Source: JAJRPT01 sp964465945
GTDB lineage: Bacteria > Bacteroidota > Ignavibacteria > Kapaibacteriales > UBA2268
DNA: 64,000 bases
Assembly (NCBI GenBank): GCA_964465945.1
Contig: CAYXMM010000004.1
Coordinates: 124,001-188,000 of the forward strand
Direction: 5' to 3'
The notes beneath the pieces were generated by a model. That model had not been told where the DNA came from and ran no database searches. It saw only the letters and a program-made list of their open reading frames with translations. The position numbers were made by a program, and so were the translations under genes. This document shows positions 9,201 to 15,855 of this stretch, one piece after another (within the stretch, counting starts at the first letter, position 1; every line of letters begins with the position of its first letter).

Positions 9201-9279
9201 CGTCAAGTTTAAATAAACAATTCAGAGTTTCAAAAAAAAGATAAACGATGTCTTTAGAATTAATTTGGTTTAAAGACAT
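6190..9279 (-). CDS. Dna2-like protein: PD-(D/E)XK nuclease fused to superfamily 1 helicase
   Basis: A 1029-aa two-part enzyme. Residues about 205-370 form a Cas4/Dna2-type nuclease: GRLDALLW carries Asp308, EIIELKSSK gives Glu325-x-Lys327, and the following QVITYQ helix gives the Q-x3-Y motif (Gln355, Tyr359). The C-terminal half is an SF1B (UPF1/Dna2-like) helicase with Walker A GPPGSGKT at 637-644, then VDEASQ, LIGDEKQLPA, DTIERFQGSEKE and LNVAITRAKK. It probably unwinds and trims 5'-ended DNA in repair. It could instead act in defence, since similar fusions occur in both contexts. It is a single gene convergent with hprK. Confidence 0.85.
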   Translation of the reverse strand: MSLNQINSKDIVYLFFETLNCLFKLDDNLLNNKQIRLKYGIYKDIELKSKYIFNIIYSNNSTYKFDLIQKIINYNEDNFDELTTLFKEFFLYFENNSNSNDSQSLEVKNSFEAIVKNKDKSNLILIVETYEGNEVEIKFDAHFQDDFAFISKNSKVKLLNFKYSKKLKQYSSTLSSYIILEPDYKVDVTDIANCFQSTNSNPKIYLLNKFEKMIVNDSLFFGSLVNLAFDKLLENKECDFDEIIEEGFKSRILNGIVIYKKFSWKNLKRKLKTHYENLSLFITDLEYNKVLLEPSFISSNFGIQGRLDALLWSKKEDETIYEIIELKSSKSPNLDYQVFDKNNESKGVWINHLIQVITYQILLEEFIKLNKGKSHILYSDDKEFPFRLVKDSLELRKEIIQIRNYIVGIDLALTKKNYSLLEKLSPNLIGAIPSYMGNKVINFNKTYKKLNELEKNYFQEAITFLSNLQIQLKTSNIDNKKQVNLISNLVLIKEESDFQNMYLKFQILTNESHSFRVGDYVNMIQNHQNDGLVHKAYIKEITRDYIVLSLRNKLTIEDFFTKKMKWKIVPEESDNLVKKVYPLLLNLFESENKEYLLGTKIPEYQITENYYNNILSENQNTIIKNAINADKYFLIQGPPGSGKTSRILNNLVSHYLSKEKKILVFAFTNRAVDHIESVLNENGITEYVRIGTKVNNSNNLLSNITDKFTFNEVINKLDNCSLYLSTISSLISNPEIFDLYDFDIAIVDEASQILELDLITILQKFKKFILIGDEKQLPAVCSLDIEKRLIDSKQLNEIGLYDFGDSLFSRLLKLNIQANSNNYGLLYEQARMDEKIMDIANSLFYNNKLVKMENEYNFIFQSKLYFINNNGSQLKSDDNEVNIINKIVEFLLSKNLSKSEIGIMSPFKLQCRNIKNSNEIYFSDEIIVDTIERFQGSEKEVIIISFATNYEYLIEQISSNIKIEGTLINRKLNVAITRAKKILILIGNNKVLECGNGYKKLIEYLKVNNAIIESNEFLANITQYLPESN

Positions 9280-9310
9280 CGTTTTTAAAAAGTCATTAAC
9301 TATGGTATCT

Positions 9311-10642
9311 CTATCTGATAGTATATGCTACCCCGAAATTGAATATATTAAATCTTGAGAAGCTATATCCTGCATAGATTGCAAAATCTCCAATTTCTTT
9401 GTTCAAGCCAAATGAAAACTTAAGATTTTCGCTGTTAATATCTAATGAAGTTTGTTGTGGTTGTGTGTCACCAGGGTAACCTGCGGTAGCATCTGCTTTT
9501 CCTATACCAACTCTGTTTCCATCATCATCATAAATATATGGAAGTAATCCTAATTGTGCTTGAGTCTCTACAGATAGGAAGTAATTGAATTTATTAGTCA
9601 TTGCAATAGTTTCATAAGAAAAACCAGCATAAAACTCAAACCAATTTTTAATCATTTTGCTTGTTCTTATATTGAAATTTAAGAAATTAGCGTTTGATTC
9701 AAATTCTGATTGAGTAATCCCAACTTTATTAGTTAAACTACTTCCTTGGAATGCAATCTGAGCTGCTAATTGCCAATTATCTCTTTCATAATTATCATAA
9801 AAGTATTGAGAAAAATTATGTGATATACCAACTCCCCAGAATGAGAATTTACCAAATTCTTCGCCGTAGTCAAGTGCAGGGATATATCTTAAAGTCATTT
9901 CAGTTCCATAAAAAGAACCTATTGTGAATTGAGGTACTCCTACCAACAAATTATTAATATTTCCACCTTGAGAAAGCGAATAATAAGTAGGAAAGGAATT
10001 TAACAATCCAACGATTTGGTTACGAATGTCATCAGGAACTTTGTATAACCCTCCTAATCCTTGATTAATTGTATCAAATCGAGCATTAGCAAGGCGTTCT
10101 AATCCACCTTGAGGAATTACTATTGCGTCGTTTCTTTTTTTTCCTAAAAGAGTTGAAGCCTTTGTTGGGATTTGGATTCTGTCACTATGTCCATTTGGTT
10201 TGTTTATACCATCATAAAGTAATGTTTTAAAAATATAAGAAACTAATTTAGCAGTGTCTCTAATTGAGTATTTTATTTGATTACCTTCAAATCCAATATT
10301 CATATAACTTATAAGTGAGTCATTGTTATATTTTTCTTGTGGAATTTCGGGTGTAAATGTTTTCATATCATTAGGGACAGAACCATACATACCATTAAGT
10401 TCCACTCTTACATAAAATTTATTCTCTTTGTATGGAATGTAAGCACTTTGGTAGAACCTATCATTTGACACAGAGTTAATTACACGAACGCTTGGTTCGA
10501 CAATATCTGTTCCATTCAAATCAAAAATATCTTTTGTGAAAGATCTTGCTAATTCGATTGCTATTGGATTAGGAACTATCTTCTCTTGTGAATAAGATGT
10601 TATAGCAAAGAAGAAAATTATTGTGATTATTATTTTTTTCAT
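9311..10642 (-). CDS. DUF6588-type outer-membrane protein
   Basis: A 443-aa exported protein with an 18-residue signal peptide (MKKIIITIIFFFAITSYSQ). An N-terminal part of about 200 residues includes PQGGLERLANARF. A barrel-like C-terminal part follows with motifs such as GTEMTLRYIPALDYG and FSFWGVGISHNFSQYF, the arrangement I associate with DUF6588 proteins of Bacteroidota. It ends with an aromatic-rich strand (FNIFNFGVAYTIR), as expected for a barrel. Its function is unknown. Its ATG overlaps the stop of a 58-aa membrane protein gene (TAATG), so the two are probably co-translated. Confidence 0.65.
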   Translation of the reverse strand: MKKIIITIIFFFAITSYSQEKIVPNPIAIELARSFTKDIFDLNGTDIVEPSVRVINSVSNDRFYQSAYIPYKENKFYVRVELNGMYGSVPNDMKTFTPEIPQEKYNNDSLISYMNIGFEGNQIKYSIRDTAKLVSYIFKTLLYDGINKPNGHSDRIQIPTKASTLLGKKRNDAIVIPQGGLERLANARFDTINQGLGGLYKVPDDIRNQIVGLLNSFPTYYSLSQGGNINNLLVGVPQFTIGSFYGTEMTLRYIPALDYGEEFGKFSFWGVGISHNFSQYFYDNYERDNWQLAAQIAFQGSSLTNKVGITQSEFESNANFLNFNIRTSKMIKNWFEFYAGFSYETIAMTNKFNYFLSVETQAQLGLLPYIYDDDGNRVGIGKADATAGYPGDTQPQQTSLDINSENLKFSFGLNKEIGDFAIYAGYSFSRFNIFNFGVAYTIR

Positions 10643-10818
10643 TATTCCTCTATTTTTTTATTAAATTTGTTAGACAAATAAAAGTAAATTGGGACTGCAA
10701 TTAGTAATCCAAATAATATATAAACAAGTTTAAAAACAATCGCTAATAAGAAAAATAGTATTTTAATTGCTATAAATCCAGAAATTAAGGCAATTATTGC
10801 GTATAATATTTTTTTCAT
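10642..10818 (-). CDS. 58-aa two-segment membrane protein (unlisted small gene)
   Basis: An open frame of 58 codons starting at the ATG on the complement of 10816-10818. The product opens MKKILYAIIALISGFIAIKI, continues with a second hydrophobic stretch (KLVYILFGLLIAVPIYFYLS) and ends in a basic tail (NKFNKKIEE). AGGAAA lies about 8 bases before the ATG. Its TAA overlaps the ATG of the DUF6588-type gene by one base. Coupling to a neighbour and the strong two-helix pattern argue for a real gene. The left att repeat of the integrated element lies only 25 bases upstream, so the insertion may have replaced its original promoter region. Confidence 0.6.
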   Translation of the reverse strand: MKKILYAIIALISGFIAIKILFFLLAIVFKLVYILFGLLIAVPIYFYLSNKFNKKIEE

Positions 10819-10842
10819 AAAAATCTTTTCCTATTAAAATAA

Positions 10843-10858
10843 ACATAATTATAAGTTA
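10843..10858 (+). repeat. left attachment-site repeat (attL/attR core)
   Basis: The 16-mer acataattataagtta is identical at 10843-10858 and 15856-15871. Such flanking identity is the expected product of tyrosine-recombinase integration. The uninterrupted site would lie in a roughly 60-bp gap between the Asp-box gene and the 58-aa gene. Confidence 0.65.
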
Positions 10859-11194
10859 TGTTATTAGTTTAGTGTTTATGCACCTTTCAGGGCTTTCAGT
10901 TACAAATTGAGTTACAAATTAGTAAAAAAAGCCACTTTTTTAATACTTTTTTTGTATTTGTTTTGTGCTTATTTTATATATCGACTATTAAATTATAATT
11001 TTATTTTGAATGGAAACATTTTTTTACTCACCACTTTATAAAATTTAATATTATTGCTGCGAATGTATAAAAATAACCTTATAATTTAGTTTTACAAGGT
11101 TTTTAAGTTGTTTTAGTATTTTCCTATATTCTAACTTGCTAAGTGTCTTAGAAGTCAATTATAGTGCTTTTTATGCAACAAAATAACCTTATAA
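10859..11194. other. non-coding left end of the integrated element
   Basis: A 336-base stretch without a convincing gene. It holds two GTTACAAATT copies 12 bp apart (10899-10920), which are candidate integrase arm sites. It also holds one copy of a 17-bp direct repeat (AAAATAACCTTATAATT at 11070-11086) whose partner overlaps the TerS-like stop codon at 11180-11196, and a weak hairpin at 11075-11101. I see no other feature. Confidence 0.5.
10899..10920 (+). repeat. candidate integrase arm-type sites, left
   Basis: GTTACAAATT occurs at 10899-10908 and again at 10911-10920, a 12-bp spacing. The same core with the same 12-bp spacing is found at the right end (15725 and 15737). This supports paired binding sites for the integrase N-terminal domain. 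Confidence 0.4.
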
Positions 11195-11196
11195 TT
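11070..11196. repeat. 17-bp direct repeat pair with hairpin at end of element operon
   Basis: AAAATAACCTTATAATT is repeated exactly at 11070-11086 and 11180-11196. The first copy contributes AACCTT to a hairpin with AAGGTT at 11096-11101. On the minus strand that hairpin is followed by ATTTTTA, so it could end the element's leftward transcript. The second copy overlaps the stop of the TerS-like gene. Its function is not known. Confidence 0.35.
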
Positions 11197-11551
11197 AATT
11201 GGTTTTATCTAATTTGAATATGATTGTTGGTGGTTCTACTTTGCTTTTTTCTGTTTCAATAGATTGGTTAGTTAATCTTAAATATTCCTCACTATTAGCA
11301 ATTAGTTTATAAAGTGTAATTTGCAAAGTTGCATTTTCAGAATTATACCATTTATTTCTTAACTCAATCTTTTTCATTATCCTATTTTTTTCAAGTTGCT
11401 CTTTTACGACTTGTAAATCTTGAAGTTTATAGTTGTAAAATGTTTTCATAGAACAAGGTAAATATGAAACAAGTTCCTCAATGAATAAGATTTCATTGTT
11501 TTTTATTGCTTCTATTGATTGAGAAACAAGTTCCTCTTTTTTAAAAGCCAT
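11195..11551 (-). CDS. phage terminase small-subunit-like protein (orphan)
   Basis: A 118-aa protein. It begins with a helix-turn-helix-like region (IEAIKNNEILFIEELVSYLPCSMKTFYNY split over helices, about 12-42). It continues with a Lys-rich helix and the segment RNKWYNSENATLQITLYKLIA (about 64-84), followed by the EEYLRLTNQ helix. I recognise this pattern from small DNA-binding proteins next to terminase large subunits in Bacteroidota phages. No TerL, portal or capsid gene is present here. It is the last gene of the element's leftward run. The assignment comes from remembered family pattern, so a generic phage HTH protein remains possible. Confidence 0.5.
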   Translation of the reverse strand: MAFKKEELVSQSIEAIKNNEILFIEELVSYLPCSMKTFYNYKLQDLQVVKEQLEKNRIMKKIELRNKWYNSENATLQITLYKLIANSEEYLRLTNQSIETEKSKVEPPTIIFKLDKTN

Positions 11552-11670
11552 TTTTTTTAATCTCCTATTGTTGTAATTTAGTTAATTAAGCACATATTTA
11601 AGCACTACAAAGAGTTTTTCTCTTTTTTGATTAGATATATACCTAAGCATTGAAATTGCTTTCAGAGTGC

Positions 11671-12597
11671 TTAAATTGTGTCTTGTAATTCAAAATTTAT
11701 CCTATCATTGAGTTTGTCTTTGAGTTCTAAATTCATTTTGTCAGTTAGATTAAAACCGCTTGCTAACTTTTGCCTCTCTTTAAGGAATTTTCTTATTTTG
11801 CTTGCCTCTGATGGTACAATTTCATTATTAGATTGCTTTCTATTAAAATCATTCAAAAGTGCCTCTGTATCTTTTGTATTGATTAATAAGAGGGCTTTCT
11901 TATAATCTCCAAATGTTTTATAGTTTGTTGGTATTTCCAAATCAAGCACCTTTATTATGTTTTCAAATTTGTTTTTGTAATTAGTTATTAATTTGATTTT
12001 CAATTCATTGTTTTGTAAGTCGCTCACCTTAGGAACAAATTTCAAACTTTTTTTTATTTGTTTAAAATATTTATCTTCAATTCTCAATAGATTAAGACCT
12101 TGAAAATCATTTTTGAGTTGCTCCCCTTTCGCTCTAATCTCTTTCACCTTATCATAAGCAATATACTTATTCATTTGTGTTTCAAACACTTTCCCAGTGG
12201 GTTTTTGTTTTGAATAATACACACCGCTTTTATATCTTGATAAGTATATTAAATTATCAATATAGAAACAAGGTTCTTGCTCCATTACAAAGCAAGAACC
12301 GATTTCTAATTGGTAGATATTAAAATTACTCAAATCAATTCCAATTTCAGACCCTAAGAGGTTTATCAATTCAATACTTTTATTGTAAGTTATGTTTTCA
12401 TAATTGTTTCCAACACCAAATTTATTAATAGACCCTAAAATTGTTGTTTTATCTTGATATTCTCTTATGGTAAAATTCTTATGATAGACTTCATTATATA
12501 CCTCACCAGTTTTATAATTTGTTTTTTTAAAAGAATTTCCTATTTTTGTAATTGATTTTTCATTTTCATTTTTTGTTAAAAATACTTTGTCAATCAT
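11671..12597 (-). CDS. replication initiation protein, filamentous-phage gpII/X (Phage_CRI)-like
   Basis: A protein of about 308 aa that I place in the gpII/X-like replication family common in Bacteroidota mobile elements. The recognisable pattern is TTILGSINKFGVG (the 'GSLHKY' segment), YQLEIGSCF (the 'LEFGVN' segment), then YIAYDKVKE (the Tyr-Asp-Lys motif) and LLRIEDKYFKQ (the 'LRFEIR' segment). Such proteins nick one strand to begin rolling-circle replication. The open frame extends 34 codons upstream through a TTG into the preceding gene. I start at the ATG at 12595-12597, which leaves a 25-base gap and fits the family opening. A GGAAAA lies upstream. Confidence 0.6.
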   Translation of the reverse strand: MIDKVFLTKNENEKSITKIGNSFKKTNYKTGEVYNEVYHKNFTIREYQDKTTILGSINKFGVGNNYENITYNKSIELINLLGSEIGIDLSNFNIYQLEIGSCFVMEQEPCFYIDNLIYLSRYKSGVYYSKQKPTGKVFETQMNKYIAYDKVKEIRAKGEQLKNDFQGLNLLRIEDKYFKQIKKSLKFVPKVSDLQNNELKIKLITNYKNKFENIIKVLDLEIPTNYKTFGDYKKALLLINTKDTEALLNDFNRKQSNNEIVPSEASKIRKFLKERQKLASGFNLTDKMNLELKDKLNDRINFELQDTI

Positions 12598-12622
12598 TCT
12601 TAGTATTTTCCAAATTTGGAAA

Positions 12623-13060
12623 TTAAAACTCATTAATATTAATAATGGGGCTTTCACTTTTTTTGTCTTGCATATAGTCAAAAATTGCTTCATTCTCAAA
12701 AAGACCTTTCACCTCTGAAATGAAAGGTTTTTTATTATCTAAAACAAACACTTCTAAAATATCATTTTTTAAATTGAAAATTAATAAATCATTTGTTCCT
12801 TGTATATCACCTATTGAGTAAGTTGGATAGTCAATATTGAAATATTCTAATTTAGAAAGATAGTTTTGAGAATTTTTTAAATAAGTCTTAGCATTCATTT
12901 TGATTGCTCTTTCTGGTGGAAACACCTCTAAATGACTTATAGACCGCACACCGCTTTTATTTTCAGGCGCAATTCTGTTATCAATATCATTCGCAGCAAT
13001 AAGTAAAAATATTGACTTAGTGCCTTGTTTTCGCTCAAATTTCATATAATTATCAATCAT
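12623..13060 (-). CDS. unknown protein of the integrated element
   Basis: A 145-aa protein that I do not recognise. It has no signal peptide or membrane segment. It is mixed alpha/beta, with a notable hydrophobic strand early on (SIFLLIAAND, about 16-25) and an acidic C-terminal tail ending in INEF. Its ATG follows directly after the stop of the HTH gene (no gap) and it precedes Rep by 25 bases, so it is in the same transcript. Position suggests a replication accessory or regulator, but nothing in the sequence shows this. Confidence 0.55.
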   Translation of the reverse strand: MIDNYMKFERKQGTKSIFLLIAANDIDNRIAPENKSGVRSISHLEVFPPERAIKMNAKTYLKNSQNYLSKLEYFNIDYPTYSIGDIQGTNDLLIFNLKNDILEVFVLDNKKPFISEVKGLFENEAIFDYMQDKKSESPIININEF

Positions 13061-13348
13061 TTAAGCCACCTCTTTATTGTTTTGAGTGTATTCCTTAGCA
13101 AGTTGCTTATTATTTCCGATTGAGTTGGTTAAAAGCCACTTATCAAGTTCTAACCTATCAAAATAAACCTGCTTTCCATTTGGTTTATAGTGTGGAATTG
13201 CTTTTCTACAAGTTAATTGATACATATATGTTTTTGATATACCTATGTATTGGCTTGCCTCTGTAAGTGTGAGGGCTTGTTTATTTGAGATATTAGACTT
13301 AATAAGCATATCTAACTTATTATTTATCTCTTGTAATTCTGTTGTCAT
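13061..13348 (-). CDS. excisionase-like helix-turn-helix protein (HTH_17 type)
   Basis: A 95-aa protein with an N-terminal helical leader (LQEINNKLDMLIK) and a MerR/AlpA-like winged HTH at about 26-73. The motif order TLTEASQYIGISKTYMYQL, then IPHYKPNGKQVYF and LDKWL, is typical of HTH_17 proteins that act as excisionases or AlpA-type regulators in integrative elements. Its promoter region (13349-13471) contains a perfect 9-bp inverted repeat and a G-rich direct repeat, plausible binding sites. The next gene starts immediately after its stop. Confidence 0.8.
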   Translation of the reverse strand: MTTELQEINNKLDMLIKSNISNKQALTLTEASQYIGISKTYMYQLTCRKAIPHYKPNGKQVYFDRLELDKWLLTNSIGNNKQLAKEYTQNNKEVA

Positions 13349-13386
13349 TTTGACACCTCTTTAATAATGGTTAAATAAAAACTAAC

Positions 13387-13410
13387 TTTGTGTTAAGTAA
13401 GTAACACAAA
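13387..13410. promoter_or_regulatory. perfect 9-bp inverted repeat, candidate operator or replication hairpin
   Basis: TTTGTGTTA (13387-13395), six bases, then TAACACAAA (13402-13410). It lies 39 bases upstream of the HTH gene start. It could be the operator of that regulator or the hairpin of a rolling-circle origin used by the element's Rep. Confidence 0.45.
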
Positions 13411-13442
13411 AATAAGGCATTAATCTATAAATATCAATTAGT

Positions 13443-13463
13443 TAGTGGGTAGGTAGTGGGTAG
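13443..13463 (+). repeat. G-rich direct repeat, candidate iteron or nick region
   Basis: TAGTGGGTAG occurs twice (13443-13452 and 13454-13463), spaced 11 bp. It is the only G-rich run in the intergenic DNA of this AT-rich element and lies next to the 9-bp inverted repeat. It is a candidate Rep or excisionase binding array. Confidence 0.4.
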
Positions 13464-13471
13464 TTGTTATA

Positions 13472-14626
13472 TCATTTGTATTTAATCCTTTCTTTAAGTT
13501 CTCTAACATCAAAATATTTCTCAAATATATCAATAGTTTGTTTATATGTAAAATTATAATCAATTTTTTTTAGTAAAGTTGTTAAATTACTTGTTATATT
13601 AACTTTATTATAATCTCCAATATTTGCATATTTTGATTTTTTTCTTACTTCATATAAAATATTGCTATTATTTTTTAAATATTTTTCTGTAAAAAACTTT
13701 TCATTAATCAATAGTTTAAATAGACAAAATACTTCATTTCTATCAAGAGTTGTTTTAACCTCTGTATATTCCTCACCAGTTAAAAAATTTATAAAATCTT
13801 GTTTATTTATAAGTCTATCACTCAAATCATTTGCAAGTTTTTCTGCAATATCTTTACTTAAAAATTTCATTGGTTTGTCATTCTTTAATATAAATTTTTC
13901 TTTGTCAAGGAAATATCTAGGAAATTCATAAATCATTCTAAAAACACGATATTCATAAAGGCCAAGAGTATTTTCAGGTTTATAATGTATAGGATTATTA
14001 ATAATAAAGTCTTTTTCAAACTCTATTTCTTTTTCTTTTGTAAGAATATTTTGTGTTCTTAAAACACTATAACTATAAATACCACCACCAAATAATTGAT
14101 TGAATTGTTTATCCATTTCATTATATTGCAGTGAGGTTTTTTCAATTGGTATTTTGTCATTTGTATAATATCGTGGTTCTGAAAACACAATTATAGTTTT
14201 ATTTGAATAATAGTTAAAACTTAGTCTTTTATTAATATTGTCTTTTGTAACATTTAACACTTTTGAAAATATATAAAACATTAAATAAGAGCCACCAGTA
14301 AAATTATTAACAATAAAATAATCTTTTAGATATTCATAACTTATATTTTTACATTGATTTAAAAATGATATTTGTAAATATTTGTCATTTAGTCTGTTTA
14401 ATTCTTTATTGATAAATTCTTTTAAGAATTCAAAACCCTTATCTAAATAATCACAATTTTCATTGTTTATCAATTTATCTAATTCAGCCTTAAATCCAAA
14501 ACCTTGTTTATTTATAGATTTAGCATATTCAATATTGATTAGTTCTAAACTTAAATCAATTTTTTGGTGGAGTAATAACTCAAATTCTCTTATAGATTGC
14601 AAATATTCATAATCTTGCTTATTCAT
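13472..14626 (-). CDS. unknown 384-aa cargo protein of the element
   Basis: A 384-aa protein that I do not recognise. It has no signal peptide or membrane helix and is rich in Asn, Lys, Tyr and Phe. Features visible: a mostly helical N-terminal third, a GGSYLMFY segment near 110, a strand TIIVFSEPRYY near 145, a Gly cluster (FGGGIYSYS) near 185 and a helical C-terminal end (YKQTIDIFEKYFDVRELKE). It starts 2 bases after the integrase stop, so it is probably co-expressed with integrase. By position it could be an excision regulator (RteC-like, a weak impression only) or a phage-interference cargo gene. Confidence 0.6.
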   Translation of the reverse strand: MNKQDYEYLQSIREFELLLHQKIDLSLELINIEYAKSINKQGFGFKAELDKLINNENCDYLDKGFEFLKEFINKELNRLNDKYLQISFLNQCKNISYEYLKDYFIVNNFTGGSYLMFYIFSKVLNVTKDNINKRLSFNYYSNKTIIVFSEPRYYTNDKIPIEKTSLQYNEMDKQFNQLFGGGIYSYSVLRTQNILTKEKEIEFEKDFIINNPIHYKPENTLGLYEYRVFRMIYEFPRYFLDKEKFILKNDKPMKFLSKDIAEKLANDLSDRLINKQDFINFLTGEEYTEVKTTLDRNEVFCLFKLLINEKFFTEKYLKNNSNILYEVRKKSKYANIGDYNKVNITSNLTTLLKKIDYNFTYKQTIDIFEKYFDVRELKERIKYK

Positions 14627-14628
14627 TC

Positions 14629-15678
14629 TTACATCTCCAAATTAGGAATTGAGTTAATTGCTTTCACTTTATTTTCATTAACAAGATTAGAGTAAATTTC
14701 AGTCATTGAAACGCTTGAATGACCTAAGAGTTTTGAAGTAGTGTATATATCGACACCATTTGAAAGTAAGATTGTTGCGAAAGTATGCCTCGAACAATGG
14801 AAAGTTATATGCTTTTCAATACCAGCATTATTACAAATTGCTTTTAACTGATATTCAATAGTTCGCCTCTGCTTAGGTAACTCAAAAATAAAGTCATTTT
14901 CCTTGTCTCTTTCATTTAGAATATTCATTGCAGTTTCATTAATTGGTATTGTTTCAAATTTACCAGTTTTCACAATCTTTTTGTAAATTTCTTTGCCTCT
15001 TATATCATTCCATTGTAATTTTTTAACATCAATCATTCTAAGACCAGTGAAACAAGAGAATAGAAAAGCATTTTTTGTATTGTGAAATTTATCCACCATT
15101 GAAAATTCTCTTATTTCCTCAATGGTGAGGTATTCTCTTTTTGTGCTTTCTTTTTTAAATTTCTTAATATGATTGAAAGGGTTTTCTGTAATATATTCTT
15201 TTTCTATGCACCATTTAAAAAATGTTTTAAAGTAAGTTATATAATGGTTAATAGTAGTGTTTTTAACTTTTCTTTTAGAAATTTCCTCAATAAAATCATT
15301 TGCTTGATTTTTAGATATGTTTCTTATATTTGCACCAGCACCGACAAACTCAATGAAAATTTCAAATATATATTTTGCAGTTAAATAAGAATTTGAATTA
15401 TTATATTTTTCTAAGTATAAATATAAAATTTCTTTAAGATTATTATCTCTTTTGATTGTATTGATTGAAACACCATTCAAAACTTGCTTTTCTCTTTCCT
15501 CCCTTATTGCCTCTGCAAGTGCAAGGACTTCATAATCTAATTTTTTATTTCCAATTAATTTTAAAGGTTTTCCTTTCGCTTTTAGTGTTTCATTGGTTCT
15601 AACACCATTAACATAATAATCAAGCCACAAAGAAAAGCCACCACTTGCTAATTTTCTCTTTCTAAGAATAACACCCAT
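14629..15678 (-). CDS. int: tyrosine recombinase/integrase of the element
   Basis: A 349-aa phage-type integrase. An N-terminal arm-binding region (1-65, SGGFSLWLDYYVNG) is followed by a SAM-like core-binding domain (about 80-175) and a catalytic domain with Arg214 (TGLRMIDV), Lys240 (KTGK), His294-x2-Arg297 (HCSRHTF), His320 (LLGHSS) and the nucleophile Tyr329 (EIYSNL). All catalytic residues are intact, so it is probably active. It lies about 180 bp from the right att repeat, with candidate arm sites between. It would catalyse integration into, and with the HTH protein excision from, the 16-bp site. Confidence 0.95.
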   Translation of the reverse strand: MGVILRKRKLASGGFSLWLDYYVNGVRTNETLKAKGKPLKLIGNKKLDYEVLALAEAIREEREKQVLNGVSINTIKRDNNLKEILYLYLEKYNNSNSYLTAKYIFEIFIEFVGAGANIRNISKNQANDFIEEISKRKVKNTTINHYITYFKTFFKWCIEKEYITENPFNHIKKFKKESTKREYLTIEEIREFSMVDKFHNTKNAFLFSCFTGLRMIDVKKLQWNDIRGKEIYKKIVKTGKFETIPINETAMNILNERDKENDFIFELPKQRRTIEYQLKAICNNAGIEKHITFHCSRHTFATILLSNGVDIYTTSKLLGHSSVSMTEIYSNLVNENKVKAINSIPNLEM

Positions 15679-15696
15679 AAAATTTACCTTATTTTA

Positions 15697-15744
15697 GTTA
15701 CAAAATTAAGTAAAATTAAAACGAGTTACAAAACGAGTTACAAA
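15697..15744 (+). repeat. candidate integrase arm-type sites, right
   Basis: GTTACAAA occurs at 15697, 15725 and 15737. The last two are 12 bp apart within a GAGTTACAAAAC-like duplication. The same core and spacing occur at the left end (10899 and 10911). A further GTTACAAA follows the att core at 15873, outside the element. Confidence 0.4.
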
Positions 15745-15855
15745 ATATATTAAAAAAACATTAAAATAACAGCAAAAGAAAATAAAGCAAAATTGTTAAG
15801 TCATTGAATTATATATATGTTTATTAATAGTTATTTTACTATTTTTTGATATGTT

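Noticed and set aside
10819..10860. tRNA gene as integration target
   Set aside because: No cloverleaf or T-loop sequence is found on either side of the 16-bp repeat; the site is plain intergenic DNA.
12598..12699. Longer N-terminus of the Rep protein (34 extra codons)
   Set aside because: It begins at TTG, overlaps the end of the 145-aa gene and does not resemble the family opening; the ATG at 12597 fits better.
13472..14626. RteC-like excision regulator
   Set aside because: Only a vague similarity in the C-terminal helices was noticed; not enough to name the protein.
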